Shown one piece after another: positions 49,079-58,631 of a stretch of DNA of 64,000 nucleotides. Under the pieces are notes generated by a model. That model saw nothing but the letters and a program-made list of their open reading frames with translations. It made no database searches and was not told the origin of the DNA. The translations under genes were made by a program, and so were the position numbers. Location: the NCBI GenBank assembly GCA_013399115.1, contig VXAA01005175.1, positions 182,595 through 246,594 of the forward strand. The letters are read 5' to 3'. The stretch is from Anseranas semipalmata (taxonomy: Eukaryota; Chordata; Aves; Anseriformes; Anseranatidae). How positions within the stretch are numbered: the first letter of the stretch is position 1; each line of letters begins with the position of its first letter.

Positions 49079-52050
49079 ACAGCTAACAAAAATAACCTGA
49101 GTCTGAGCTCATAAATATTGCCAGCTACTGCTGTGACAGCAGATATCTAAGCCAGTCTGCCTTCCCATGGGTCCTAACAGTGTTCCCAGAATATTACTGA
49201 TCTTTACGGCCTGTACATTATGAATCTGAATGAAAGGGGAAGAAAAGTAATGAATTCAGCAAATGCTGATGTTATTCTAAAGAAACCACATATGAAAACA
49301 TATAATGGATCACTTTTGGCATTGCTACAACTTTATGTAAAATGTTATGGTACCCACACTTTGCTGTAGCCTAACTACTGTCTGCACAGTGAATGAAAAC
49401 TGCTTGGGTTTCAGTGTTTAACCAAGTAATTTCCCCGTCTCTAAAACTAGAATTCAACATACAAAACCAATTTGAGATCATCATAGTCAAGTCAAACCTC
49501 TCAAAGGAACTCTTGTAAGGCAGCTGGAAAGATTTGCAGATGACTCCCACTCAGAGGTGGAAATCTTTTTCGAAGCTGTTAACAACTTTTGGTACGAGGA
49601 ACACTGTCCATTTGAAATCAGAAGGTTGAATGGAGTTAGTGGGGTATTTCTGCTTCTGCCTGGAAAGACTAATTTTAAATACGGTAATGGGAGGTTCATT
49701 TAAAAACATATGGTCATCAAATTAGTATCTAGATTTATATGAAAAACTTTTGGCTCCAGTGAACATCAGTAGCACATATTTCAAGGTTTAAGTGAGGGTC
49801 ATTTCGTAACTCTACTGTGCAGTTCTTTTTATGTATCTCAATGTTAGCTGTTGTGGTCAAGAATCACAATTTTAATAGCAATCAATGGATTCATTTCCAT
49901 GTTGCACTGCTTGTCAAATATGATGCTTTGCACATTCTTACGATATGAGAACTGCAAAGAGATGTTAAGAGGTTTTGCCACACTGAGGATGTATAAGATG
50001 ACATTTTTAACAAGGAAAGAAACATGTCAGTACTTTTATTAATGTATTACTACATTGGGAACCTTCAGCTTTAAATTGCTGATTGAAGTGTTCTTAAAAG
50101 AAAGAAAAATCTGATATAAAATAAATATTTTTTTAATATCACATTTTCCCCAGGATCTACATCTTGAATCCCTGCTTTATGCTACTTTTGATCAGCTGCA
50201 CAATGGAAAACAGAGGAGAAATTATTGCCAAAATCCTATGTATCAAGATATTGAATGAAAAAAATGTGCTTTTAATCTTTTTAACTAGCTTGCTTTGCAG
50301 TAAATATCAGAGTGAACTTGAACCCTTTTACAGCTTTTGATTGGTCAAAGGAAGACTACTTAACCATTCAATTCAAGCAATTGAAGGCTCAATGTGCCTT
50401 GTAGTAAAACTTTGTACGAGAATCATGCAGGAATCATGCTTGAAAAGTACATTTGCTACTTGTTTACATTATATTAAAGAGTGTTTACTACCTGTCTGCA
50501 AGTCTGTATATATAAACATAAAAGGGATGGCTCCCAAGTAGTATCACTTAAAATATCATGCCCCTTTAGAGGTTAGGCTGGATTTTAGAATATTGTAGAA
50601 CTCAAAGATTGCAATGGACAGGGTAGGAAGATATATCTGTTCTCCCTCTCCCAGGACATGTATGTGTTCAGTCTTACTTTACCTGCATAGTCCTGCTTCT
50701 GTTGTTCTCAGAAGTCATTCTGTGGACTCATAATGCAAGAAAATATATTCTCCCTGCATGTTATAAAGACATGGAGTGTTAGAAAGGAGGGAATTCAGGA
50801 GTTTTTACTTTTACGGTACAGTAGCCTGCAGCATAAAAGACCCACAGGAATCCTTACAGATTGAATCCTTACAGTAAAACCTAACACCTATTCTGTTTCA
50901 GCACATCACATGATAGTATGAGAAGGTGTAAAAGAACTATACAAAAAAGTGAAAAATAAGGTTGTAGCCTTTATAATAAAATCCCATTGAATCTTCTACT
51001 TTTGAGCTTTACCACTCATTTGAAAGGCTGCCCTTCCAGCAACACAAATCCCCAGAGATTTGGCTGAGATTTCATTCAAGAACAGATTTGATGTTTCTTA
51101 TCAACAATTTGAAATTGTGAAAATTTGACTCTTTGCAGATATAAAAACTAGAGAAGTGATAGTGTGTTATAGGCTGTGTGACAGAGCCATCAAGATGTTG
51201 GAGAGGCTCTCTAAAAGCTGGCAGACATACCAAAGAAAGCTCACCCTTGCCCTCTTTCTTGTTAATGATTCCTAAGGCTCTGTTAAGGGCCATTTTCAAA
51301 GACAAGCTCTGGGATAGATTTACTCCTAGATTCTTATGTAAATGCTTGTTCAATTTATGTATTAACGTATGAAACATTCTTATTGTATCATAGTTTTAAC
51401 TACAATTTTTACTCGTTTGTAACTTGGAAGGAAATGTAATCAGGAAGTATTTCTACCAGCATTTTCCCTACAAACAGGAAAACACTGGGGAGTTTTGAAG
51501 AGGAGGTTTGGACTTTTAAAGATACCTGAGAAAGGTAGAAAAAAAATGACTGATATAATTTTAAGTTAATGAAAGTACTAGTTCTATTACATCCATCATT
51601 ATAATAATATCTATCCATCCTACACTGTTATAACTTCTACAGATCTGAAGCCTCGCACAATAAGAGCTGCATTAAGCTTCTCACATGTTCAAGCTTGAAG
51701 CTGGCAGAAGGCAGAAGATTCCTACATCTCCTGAACCATAAAGTTCTTTTTTTTTTTTTCACACTTGTCTTTCTGCTGTTATAGTTCAGCAGCTCAAACA
51801 TGGAATGAGAGTTAGAACCATGAAATAGAGTCGGACAGTTTACTTTCAATGAAGAAACACAAAATTTGAGGGAAAACTGCATTTCAGGTTGGGCTGTAAC
51901 TCTTAATGAACCCAAGCTAAACTCAGCCAAAGTTGGCCAAAACAAACAAAACAAAAATTATGCAGACAGTTCTAAAATTGAAGGTTTCATGTCTACAAAT
52001 ATAAGATACTAAAACCCATGACTAAAATGCAGAGAGTAAATTTACTTTTG
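49079..52050. other. Unique AT-rich sequence, nothing recognised
   Basis: A T tract lies at 51747-51759. The minus frames at 51072-51377 (101 codons) and 51637-51954 (105 codons) contain no motif that I recognise and have no supporting context. Confidence 0.5.
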
Positions 52051-52300
52051 TTACCTCGCCAACCAGGGGATCCCCAAAGCAACACCCAGGCAGAAGCACA
52101 CAACTGGGGACGCAAGCACCACTAAACCCAGCCCATCCTAGAAGATCACTGCTCTGCTGTTTACACCTGTTTATCAAGGGTTTGAGCAGGCATAGTTTTT
52201 ACCACCATGCTGTGATTCTCACTGTGCTTTTTGATCTTCTCTGTACCAAGGCCAGGAGCTTGAGTGCATCCAATAGGGTGCCTCCGAGTCTACCAACACC
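52051..52300. other. Less AT-rich island of unknown origin
   Basis: From about CTCGCCAACCAGGGGATCCC onward the sequence is clearly richer in G/C, with several CpG sites, than its neighbours. Such composition shifts often mark retroelement remnants or regulatory DNA. I could not match it to a family. Confidence 0.35.
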
Positions 52301-52502
52301 TGTGTTGCCTATACACAGATGCACTACTTCCAAACACACAGAGCATAAACAGCAGTAGGTATGATTTATGTGTTTCCCTACCTTACTACTCTCCAGACTT
52401 TATGCATTTCCAGCTGCAAGGTCACTTCAGTGTATTTACAATCCTCCTCGCCAATCTTCTACTTTTAACCCATTCCTCCTAACAAGTGCACATTAAGTTG
52501 AT

Positions 52503-52534
52503 GCAAAATTTGTCACTTGCAAAATTTGTCACTT
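52503..52534. repeat. Perfect 16-bp tandem duplication
   Basis: GCAAAATTTGTCACTT occurs at 52503-52518 and again at 52519-52534 without mismatch. Confidence 0.95.
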
Positions 52535-52966
52535 TATCTTCTTTTGTTGAACTTTCCGTATCCTTATGCCAAAATTTCTGTTTCTGTGTAACCTCAATAG
52601 ATTTTAATTTTTCCAGTTTTTGTTCCAACCAGCAGCCTCAAGATTCTTTTACTGCAAGATGTGATTTCCCATTTTGCCATTTGCTGTGTGTGTCTCTCTG
52701 GGAAAATCACTTTCCTTACAGAGAGTCACTCTGGTATTTAGAGCTAGAAACAATACTGAATGCCTATTTCACAGTGTTGTTAAGTTATAAACAAGGTTTT
52801 CAAACCAATATGTGTTTCCTCAGGGTTTTTCTTGAAAGATGAGAAAGAACTATTTTGTCAGTGGAACAGATAGTTTCTCTGCAAGATGTATTCACTCATT
52901 GGCTTAAGAAAAAACACTGGTAACTACTACTTGGGCTGCAAAAGCAATCAATTGCTATGTGAGTTC

Positions 52967-52974
52967 TGACGTCA
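52967..52974. promoter_or_regulatory. Full palindromic CRE-type motif (TGACGTCA)
   Basis: The sequence CTGACGTCAG contains the full-length cAMP-response/ATF-CREB site. CpG-containing palindromes are rare in this CpG-poor window, but one such 8-mer in 64 kb is near chance expectation and no promoter is recognised nearby. Confidence 0.25.
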
Positions 52975-53277
52975 GCCTCTGCCAGGCTCAGCCTCAATGT
53001 TTTTGCTGACTTCTAAAGATTAGTCAAGTGTTATTCATGCCATAGGAAAAGATTGACAAAATCTGTATCTTGTGAGCCAAGAGGCAGAAAAACAAAAATG
53101 AATTGTGAGACAGGTGTTTTTTGTTACAGTAGGGCTAACATTGTAATCGTTAAATATGTGAGTAATTTCACTTTAGTAAGGACTCAATGAATGTGGACGT
53201 TAACTATTTTTTGTTGAAGCCATCTGGTGCAGACATAAAATAATGCTGGAAATAATGAAGAGGATAAGAAAATATCA

Positions 53278-53290
53278 TTTTTTTTTTTTT
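53278..53290. repeat. Homopolymer T tract (13 T)
   Basis: Simple repeat; no retroposon body beside it. Confidence 0.85.
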
Positions 53291-53982
53291 AATCTTTGTA
53301 TACTGTTTTAAATTTAATTTAAACCCAACTGACTTGCAGTTAGAATAGATGTGGGTGTTAATGCTTATGTTAATATACTTTGCTGTCTCTATCTCTTTTT
53401 GCTGGACCCCAAAATTCAGGAACAGGTTTTCATGACTGCTGAGAACCATATCTTCTACTAACATCAGTGCTATCTCCTGTTACCTTGTAGAAGCTGGAGT
53501 CAAGAAGGATGGTGTTAAACTTTCTAAGTATATGAAAAGAGGCTTACACACACAGGTAAATATAATACTATTTGTATATCAGAATGAGCTGAAGAAAGTC
53601 CTTTGTGTGGAAAACAACAAAGAAATGACATATGAGCAGTCTGACAGAGTACAAACTAATATACAAAAAATAATAATACTGAGAAATTAATAGACTCTTC
53701 TATACAAACCATTCAGATCTAGTTTTGTCCCCTAAAATGCGTGTAAGGAGGGATGTGCTATTGATTGTACAGAAAACATTGAAACTCTATGAAATTTAGC
53801 CTTAAGACTAGACTTTTTAATAGTAATACCTAGCACAGGCACAGCAGAGTGCTTGGCAGTCTGCTATTGGCACCACCTGGCCTTGACTCCAGGCCTTTCT
53901 CTCTCCGGTCCCTGTTAATTTTGGGGACAAAGTGGGACAGCATTAACAAGAATAACTAAAAGCAGTTCCCAGAGAATATCTC
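53291..53982. other. Unique sequence, nothing recognised
   Basis: A moderately GC-rich patch at about 53860-53910 could not be assigned. No gene feature. Confidence 0.45.
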
Positions 53983-54088
53983 TTGGCATAGCGGTGAAGA
54001 GTTGGCTTGAATCAGGCAGAACATAAATTTAAACCTTGATTGCCTGCATATCAAAGGTTACTGTCATAACTGTTCTTGTTCTTCACCT
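53983..54088 (+). repeat. MIR-like tRNA-derived SINE relic
   Basis: TGGCATAGCGG at 53984-53994 fits the tRNA-type polymerase III A box. It is followed by GGTGAAGAG, then ATCAGGCAGA, a decayed B-box position (AATTTAAACC at about 54025-54034) and TTGATTGCCTGC, the order of blocks in the tRNA-related head of MIR. Later sequence (GTTACTGTCATAACTGTTC) is only loosely alike. MIR-type SINEs predate the split of mammals and reptiles, so strong decay is expected. A degenerate tRNA pseudogene is the alternative. Confidence 0.45.
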
Positions 54089-54182
54089 AAAAAAAGATAC
54101 CAGACCTAAAAAATCCCATTATTTCCCTCCATGAATAACCCCAGGAACAGAGCATCTGTCTCAGACTTTTCTTCCTGGTTCT

Positions 54183-54575
54183 TTGGCAATTTCTTGCCTC
54201 TCTGTACTATCCATGGTTGGCAGTTTGGGCACTGAAAGGATGGGACAGCTGTTTTCAATTCCTCCTCTTGGCACCGTTGTCTACATCTATACTCATAAAT
54301 TAAACATTCCCAGGACTGTTCTTGGCACTGAGGCCAGCTGGAATGGAGCATCCCACATCCATACTATTACACTCTTTTCCCCTTCAACAAGGGTGACATC
54401 ATCCAAACTGCCTAATAGGAGCAGTGCTTTGCCTGTTGTAGCTCCCAACTGTGCACGACAATTGTTTGGGAGAGTCATAGCTGACCCAGAGCCAGAACTG
54501 CACCAGAGACTTTTTAACAGTGTAGATGATTATGTTCCAATGGTTGGGAATGTTCCCAGTATGATTCTAATGTAG
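54183..54575 (+). other. Unassigned 130-codon open frame, probably chance
   Basis: The longest open frame in this window outside a recognised repeat, ending at TAG 54573-54575. It contains no signal peptide, membrane segment or domain that I recognise, and shorter frames are open on the opposite strand across the same bases. The sequence is less AT-rich here, which favours long chance frames. A decayed retrocopy or LTR-derived segment is possible. Confidence 0.15.
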
Positions 54576-55526
54576 ATGCAGCTACATCATTCTTCACCAG
54601 AAAGAAATAGTAATTGCAAGGAATGTCTTCTTAGTAAGTATGCTTGGATTTCCTACAGTCCAGTAGGGATTAGACTGTAAATATGACATTGCCAAAATCC
54701 ATTGAGTTTTTATCAAGTTGTTCATGAAAGAAGTTTCGATTGAAACAAGTCTGGCAAAGAGACAAACAATTGAAAACAAGATCCTGTATGTGTATGCAAA
54801 CTGGTATTCCATTAATAGGCATCCTACAATTGTATATTTGCATATATTGAATATCATTTTCCAGAAAGAAATCTAACGGCAAAATATACACTTGCATTTT
54901 TGTACTTACAACTTACATTATGAATGTATATCTGGATATTTGTGACTCTGATGAGTTCATTGTTAGTGAAAATTATGTAGTTGAGACTTACAAGTACTAA
55001 ATGCTTGTGCATTTCACTCCCCTCAAGACTGAGAGTTTCTGTGTTTCATTAGTTTCAGCTAGTTGTGCAATTTCACAGCTTGTGCACAAAAATGGAAAAT
55101 ATTAATTAGCAATTTTCTCATTGTTTGTTTAAGAAAAAGCATTACAGACTACTAGAAATCTGCTGCCAGGTTTCCCTGTATTTACTCTAATGTGCAGAGG
55201 AAAATTGCTAATAGTGTTAGAAAGTATTGAAAAGATTAAATATAGATGTGTAGCCTTGGGGAGTGTAAGTTCACATGTTTTTAATTGATTATGATATTTG
55301 GGGAAACATTCCTCAAAGAAAATTAATTTTAGAGCAGCATATTTTGACAAGCACATGTGCCAATTTAAAAATCTGTGATCAACTTAAAATAGGTTTTAAA
55401 GACAACAAAGAACTGTTTCTAACAGTACAAGGAACTAACACTGTCTTAAAAGCATGTTTTCTGCAGAATTGATTCACACAGCATATAGAAATCCCCTAAG
55501 CCTTTCAACCTTTTTTATAGAATTCT
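54576..55526. other. Unique AT-rich sequence, nothing recognised
   Basis: Overlapping minus-strand frames at 54594-54897 and another at 55129-55356 have no recognisable motif. Confidence 0.5.
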
Positions 55527-55635
55527 GAGGGGCAAATTTTAATTTCAGTTACACTGGTGCGAATAGAATAATTCCTTTGAAGATAGCAGAGTTACCCCTA
55601 ATATATACCAGCATAAATGAGAGCAGAATTGAGCA
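55527..55635. repeat. Degenerate palindromic interspersed repeat, nearly full copy
   Basis: The left arm reads GGGGCAAATTTTAATTTCAG then TTACACTGGTGC. The centre contains ATTCCTTTGAAG. The right arm reads GAGTTACCCC, ACCAGCATAAATGAGAGCAG, AATTGAG. The arms are roughly reverse complements of each other, and order and wording fit the short palindromic 'gttacaccggtgtaa' repeat group recalled from archosaur and turtle genomes. It is non-coding. Confidence 0.55.
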
Positions 55636-56631
55636 TACAAAGTCCTGGTCTGAAAGAAAAAGCCAATTGGCTTCAAACTGGGAGCACTAAAGGACTGCTT
55701 GCTAGGCAGGCTAATCAATGGCACCTCAAGCACTGAGAGGAATTTTTAAATGTTCATTAATATTAGGTTGCTTTTTCATTCTCTCTCCCTTTTGTATTTA
55801 GGAAGTTTATTCTCTAATTGGCACAAGTGGATTTCCATCCATTTTTGCATGATTACATTAATCTCACATACAGCATATAGAGAGGGGATAGTACAAATGA
55901 GCCAACTGTTGCTTGGCAAAGCTGCTAACTTATTTTGCTCATCTTTCATAAAACAGACAAAAGAATTTCCTAGAATGTATTAATTAACACACAGGGGCAG
56001 AAGTCATCTTTTATTTCTGAAGGTGTAAGGGATTAAAAATTGGCGATGTGGTACATCTATTAGAGCATCAGGAACATTTGTTCCTGTGCAGTCTGAAGTT
56101 AGATATCTATGCTCCTGCAAATGCTACTTTGTTTGCCACTTTGTGCTAAGTAAGGTCTCTTTCATCCCCTTTGTTGGCATGTATGAATGCTAGTTGACCT
56201 TCCCTTGCCCTGTACTTGAGAGAAAGAAGGTGCTCCTTTCAATCTCAGATTGCTTGTCAGGCATACCTGACAATGGAAAGGAATTCTGTTTGGAGTCAAA
56301 AAAGTATAAGCAAAGGCAGTGCCAATGGTACCTCCTGCAGAACTGAAGTCTAAGTCCAAAAAAGTCCAAGAAATTAATCTATCGCTCTGTCTTGGACCTT
56401 GAAAGCTGTGTGATATGAGCAGGAATTCTCACAAGAACAAACACAGAAGCAGTTCTCCTTTCATAGTAGAATGGAGTCTTACTTAATTTAATTTAAATGG
56501 AATCTCATTTTACCTAGCAGCACAGTTTGGATATTCACTCAAATAACGTAATATGATTGAAATTTCTTCATTGTGCTCTAAATCTTGCTCAGTATGATTT
56601 CACTCACTAAAGCTACTGTGTTTTCTGTTCT
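55636..56631. other. Unique sequence, nothing recognised
   Basis: Frames at 55545-55733 (-), 55750-55983 (+) and 56162-56359 (-) are short and unassigned. Confidence 0.5.
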
Positions 56632-56674
56632 CCAAGTGGAAATCCATGGAGTTACACCATGGATGATATTGAGT
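56632..56674. repeat. Palindromic repeat relic with ATCCATGG / CCATGGAT arms
   Basis: ATCCATGG, a 7-base loop (AGTTACA), then CCATGGAT at 56642-56664 form a perfect 8-base inverted repeat. GGAGTTACACCATGGATGAT looks like half of the 'ggagttacaccagggatgaattt' subtype of the same palindromic repeat group. Confidence 0.4.
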
Positions 56675-57370
56675 TTATGATGTCTATATTGTAAAACAGC
56701 TTTATGAAGGATAAATCAACAAATACAATGTTCTTTACTTGCACGATCCCATAAAAATCCATTTCCAATCTTCCTACAGAATAAACAAATAACAGATACA
56801 TGCTGATTTACAAAAACAAATAAAGAACATTGAGATGGATAAAAAATACACAGCAAGTCACGTAGTTGAAGACTTCTTTCCTGTCTATTTTTAAACAATG
56901 CCCATTAATAGATAGATTTTCTCAATTTGCCCAAATGAATACTATGTATTTGCTAAGAAATGAATGTGTGCTTGACATCAAAACATCAATGACGTCTTGT
57001 TCCTTGCTCCTCAATCAGTCTTAACAAACGTAGAGGAAACAGGAGGCACTGAGAAATTGAAGGCAGTGTATAGAGCTGGCAATGAAGGAAAGGAAAGGGG
57101 AGGCCAGAGCAGGGTAGAAAGTTGTGATTAGGACCTTGGAAAGCTGAGCTTGTTACTCCTTGCTGTCTGTGGACACAGGTCCATGCATGACAGGTGAGGC
57201 AGAATGACAGCTGCTACATAAGAGGACTGCATACTTGAGAGATTGTTTTTTTGGGCTGATCATGGTGTTGCAAAAGCCAATCCTAATTTCTAGCAGCATC
57301 AAAAAAGAAGTCTGATGCCCTCAGCAGTCTGACACCTGAGCACTTGTTTACTTTGCCTTATCTCCAAAGC
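56675..57370. other. Unique sequence, nothing recognised
   Basis: A short minus frame (56716-56898) has no motif. A purine-rich patch lies at about 57080-57120. Nothing else recognised. Confidence 0.5.
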
Positions 57371-57752
57371 GCTCCTAAGATACAAAATATTATTATTATT
57401 ACTTTTTGTAATGATCTTGCAAGTTTTGGACATCTTATTGTATTAAGCACAATACTAAGCACCGCACATGTACATAATTGGCATACTTTGTAATAAACAG
57501 ATGTGACCCTGTTCTGATGGTTCGTTGTGTGTTATTTCCTAACCAGAATCCATATGTACAACAGTGGTTTGTGAATGGCATGGGATATTATGACAAACTG
57601 GTATGGATACACAGCTTCTGGATTCCAAACTAGGTAATGTCTAAATGGTTTGGGCCAGTGCAACATGAGCAAAAGACTCACCTAGTTCAAGGTCACACAG
57701 GTGGTTACTGGTATAACTGGGAGTAGTACTCATGCACTTGGACCAGGAGTCA
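57371..57752 (+). repeat. L2/L3-like ancient LINE or SINE tail (probable)
   Basis: CAAGGTCACACAG at 57688-57700, followed by GTGGTTACTGGTATAACTGG and GAGTAG, is the well-known core of ancient amniote L2/L3/MIR-type tails ('caaggtcacacag..agtggcagagctggga'). About 200-300 bases upstream an ATTATTATTATT stretch and TTGTATTAAGCACAATACTAAGC resemble the more 5' part of that family. The tail match is good; the upstream part is weak. Confidence 0.45.
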
Positions 57753-58439
57753 ACTCAATTGCTAGGTTTTAGAGACTTTTTTAACACAAGTAAAACAAAA
57801 GCTTTGCTTCTTATACTTTCCACAGAAAGCAAATCAAAAGATTTGAGAACACAGTTAAAATGAAAAATCTAATCAGAAATCATCAAAATGTTTGCAAGTA
57901 ATTGCTCACTATTCATCTTGATGTAGTCAGTAGTCTTGTCAACTATTCAATTTTATCTGTCTGTGTTTTTTATCCAGTGGGATCAAAGACAATTTAGTAA
58001 GATAAGTATGCAATAAAAGACATCTTGACCTTGCTCCTCAAAGCTGCATTTTATAAGAACTAACAACGTCTTTTCTGATTAATATATTCTTATAGTAAAT
58101 AATACATAAATTACATTTTGAGTTACAAAAGAACAATCTCTGTGCTCATTTGAAATTCAGAAAACACACAGATTATGCTTTCAGGTGGCAAAAGCTCCAG
58201 GGTTCCCTGGCTGTCTTTTGTGTTACACAGTCTTGTAGAGTGCTAAGGGCTGGCAGATGCTTATCAAACATTCATGTAAACACTGCTATCAAAGCTGTGT
58301 TTTCTGGTACTGGCTCCACACAAGAGGGTCAGCATGGAACATAAAAGAAGGCCAAAGGTAGAAACGTCATGCCACCAGCCTTTGTAATATTACAGGACTC
58401 ACTGTTCTCTTCAGTAAACAATAAGAGTGGCAGAAAAAG
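57753..58439. other. Unique AT-rich sequence, nothing recognised
   Basis: A 64-codon plus frame (58150-58344) has no recognisable motif. Confidence 0.5.
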
Positions 58440-58465
58440 AAAAAAAAAAAAAAGAGAGAGAAAGA
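58440..58465. repeat. A tract followed by (GA)n
   Basis: Fourteen A are followed by a short GA dinucleotide run. A 14-T tract lies 40 bases further on at 58505-58518. Confidence 0.9.
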
Positions 58466-58599
58466 TATAGAAATTAAGGGTGGAATTTTTGAAAGTGCTT
58501 ACACTTTTTTTTTTTTTTCAGAAGACATCTGATTAAAACACAATTTCTCCCAAGCTACTTATATACTTTGTTTTCAAAATATCACAAGAAGTGTTTAAA

Positions 58600-58631
58600 T
58601 AAAGAAATAAATAAATAATAATAATAAAAAA
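58600..58631. repeat. A-rich (AAAT)n/(AAT)n simple repeat
   Basis: AAATAAATAAAT grades into AATAATAATAAT and an A run. Confidence 0.85.

Noticed and set aside
52486..52842. 118-codon open frame rich in Phe, Cys and Leu
   Set aside because: Its composition reflects T-rich sequence rather than a membrane protein, and it runs through a recent 16-bp tandem duplication.
53984..54034. Possible tRNA gene based on the A-box match
   Set aside because: The B box is badly decayed and no cloverleaf could be laid out; a SINE relic explains it better.
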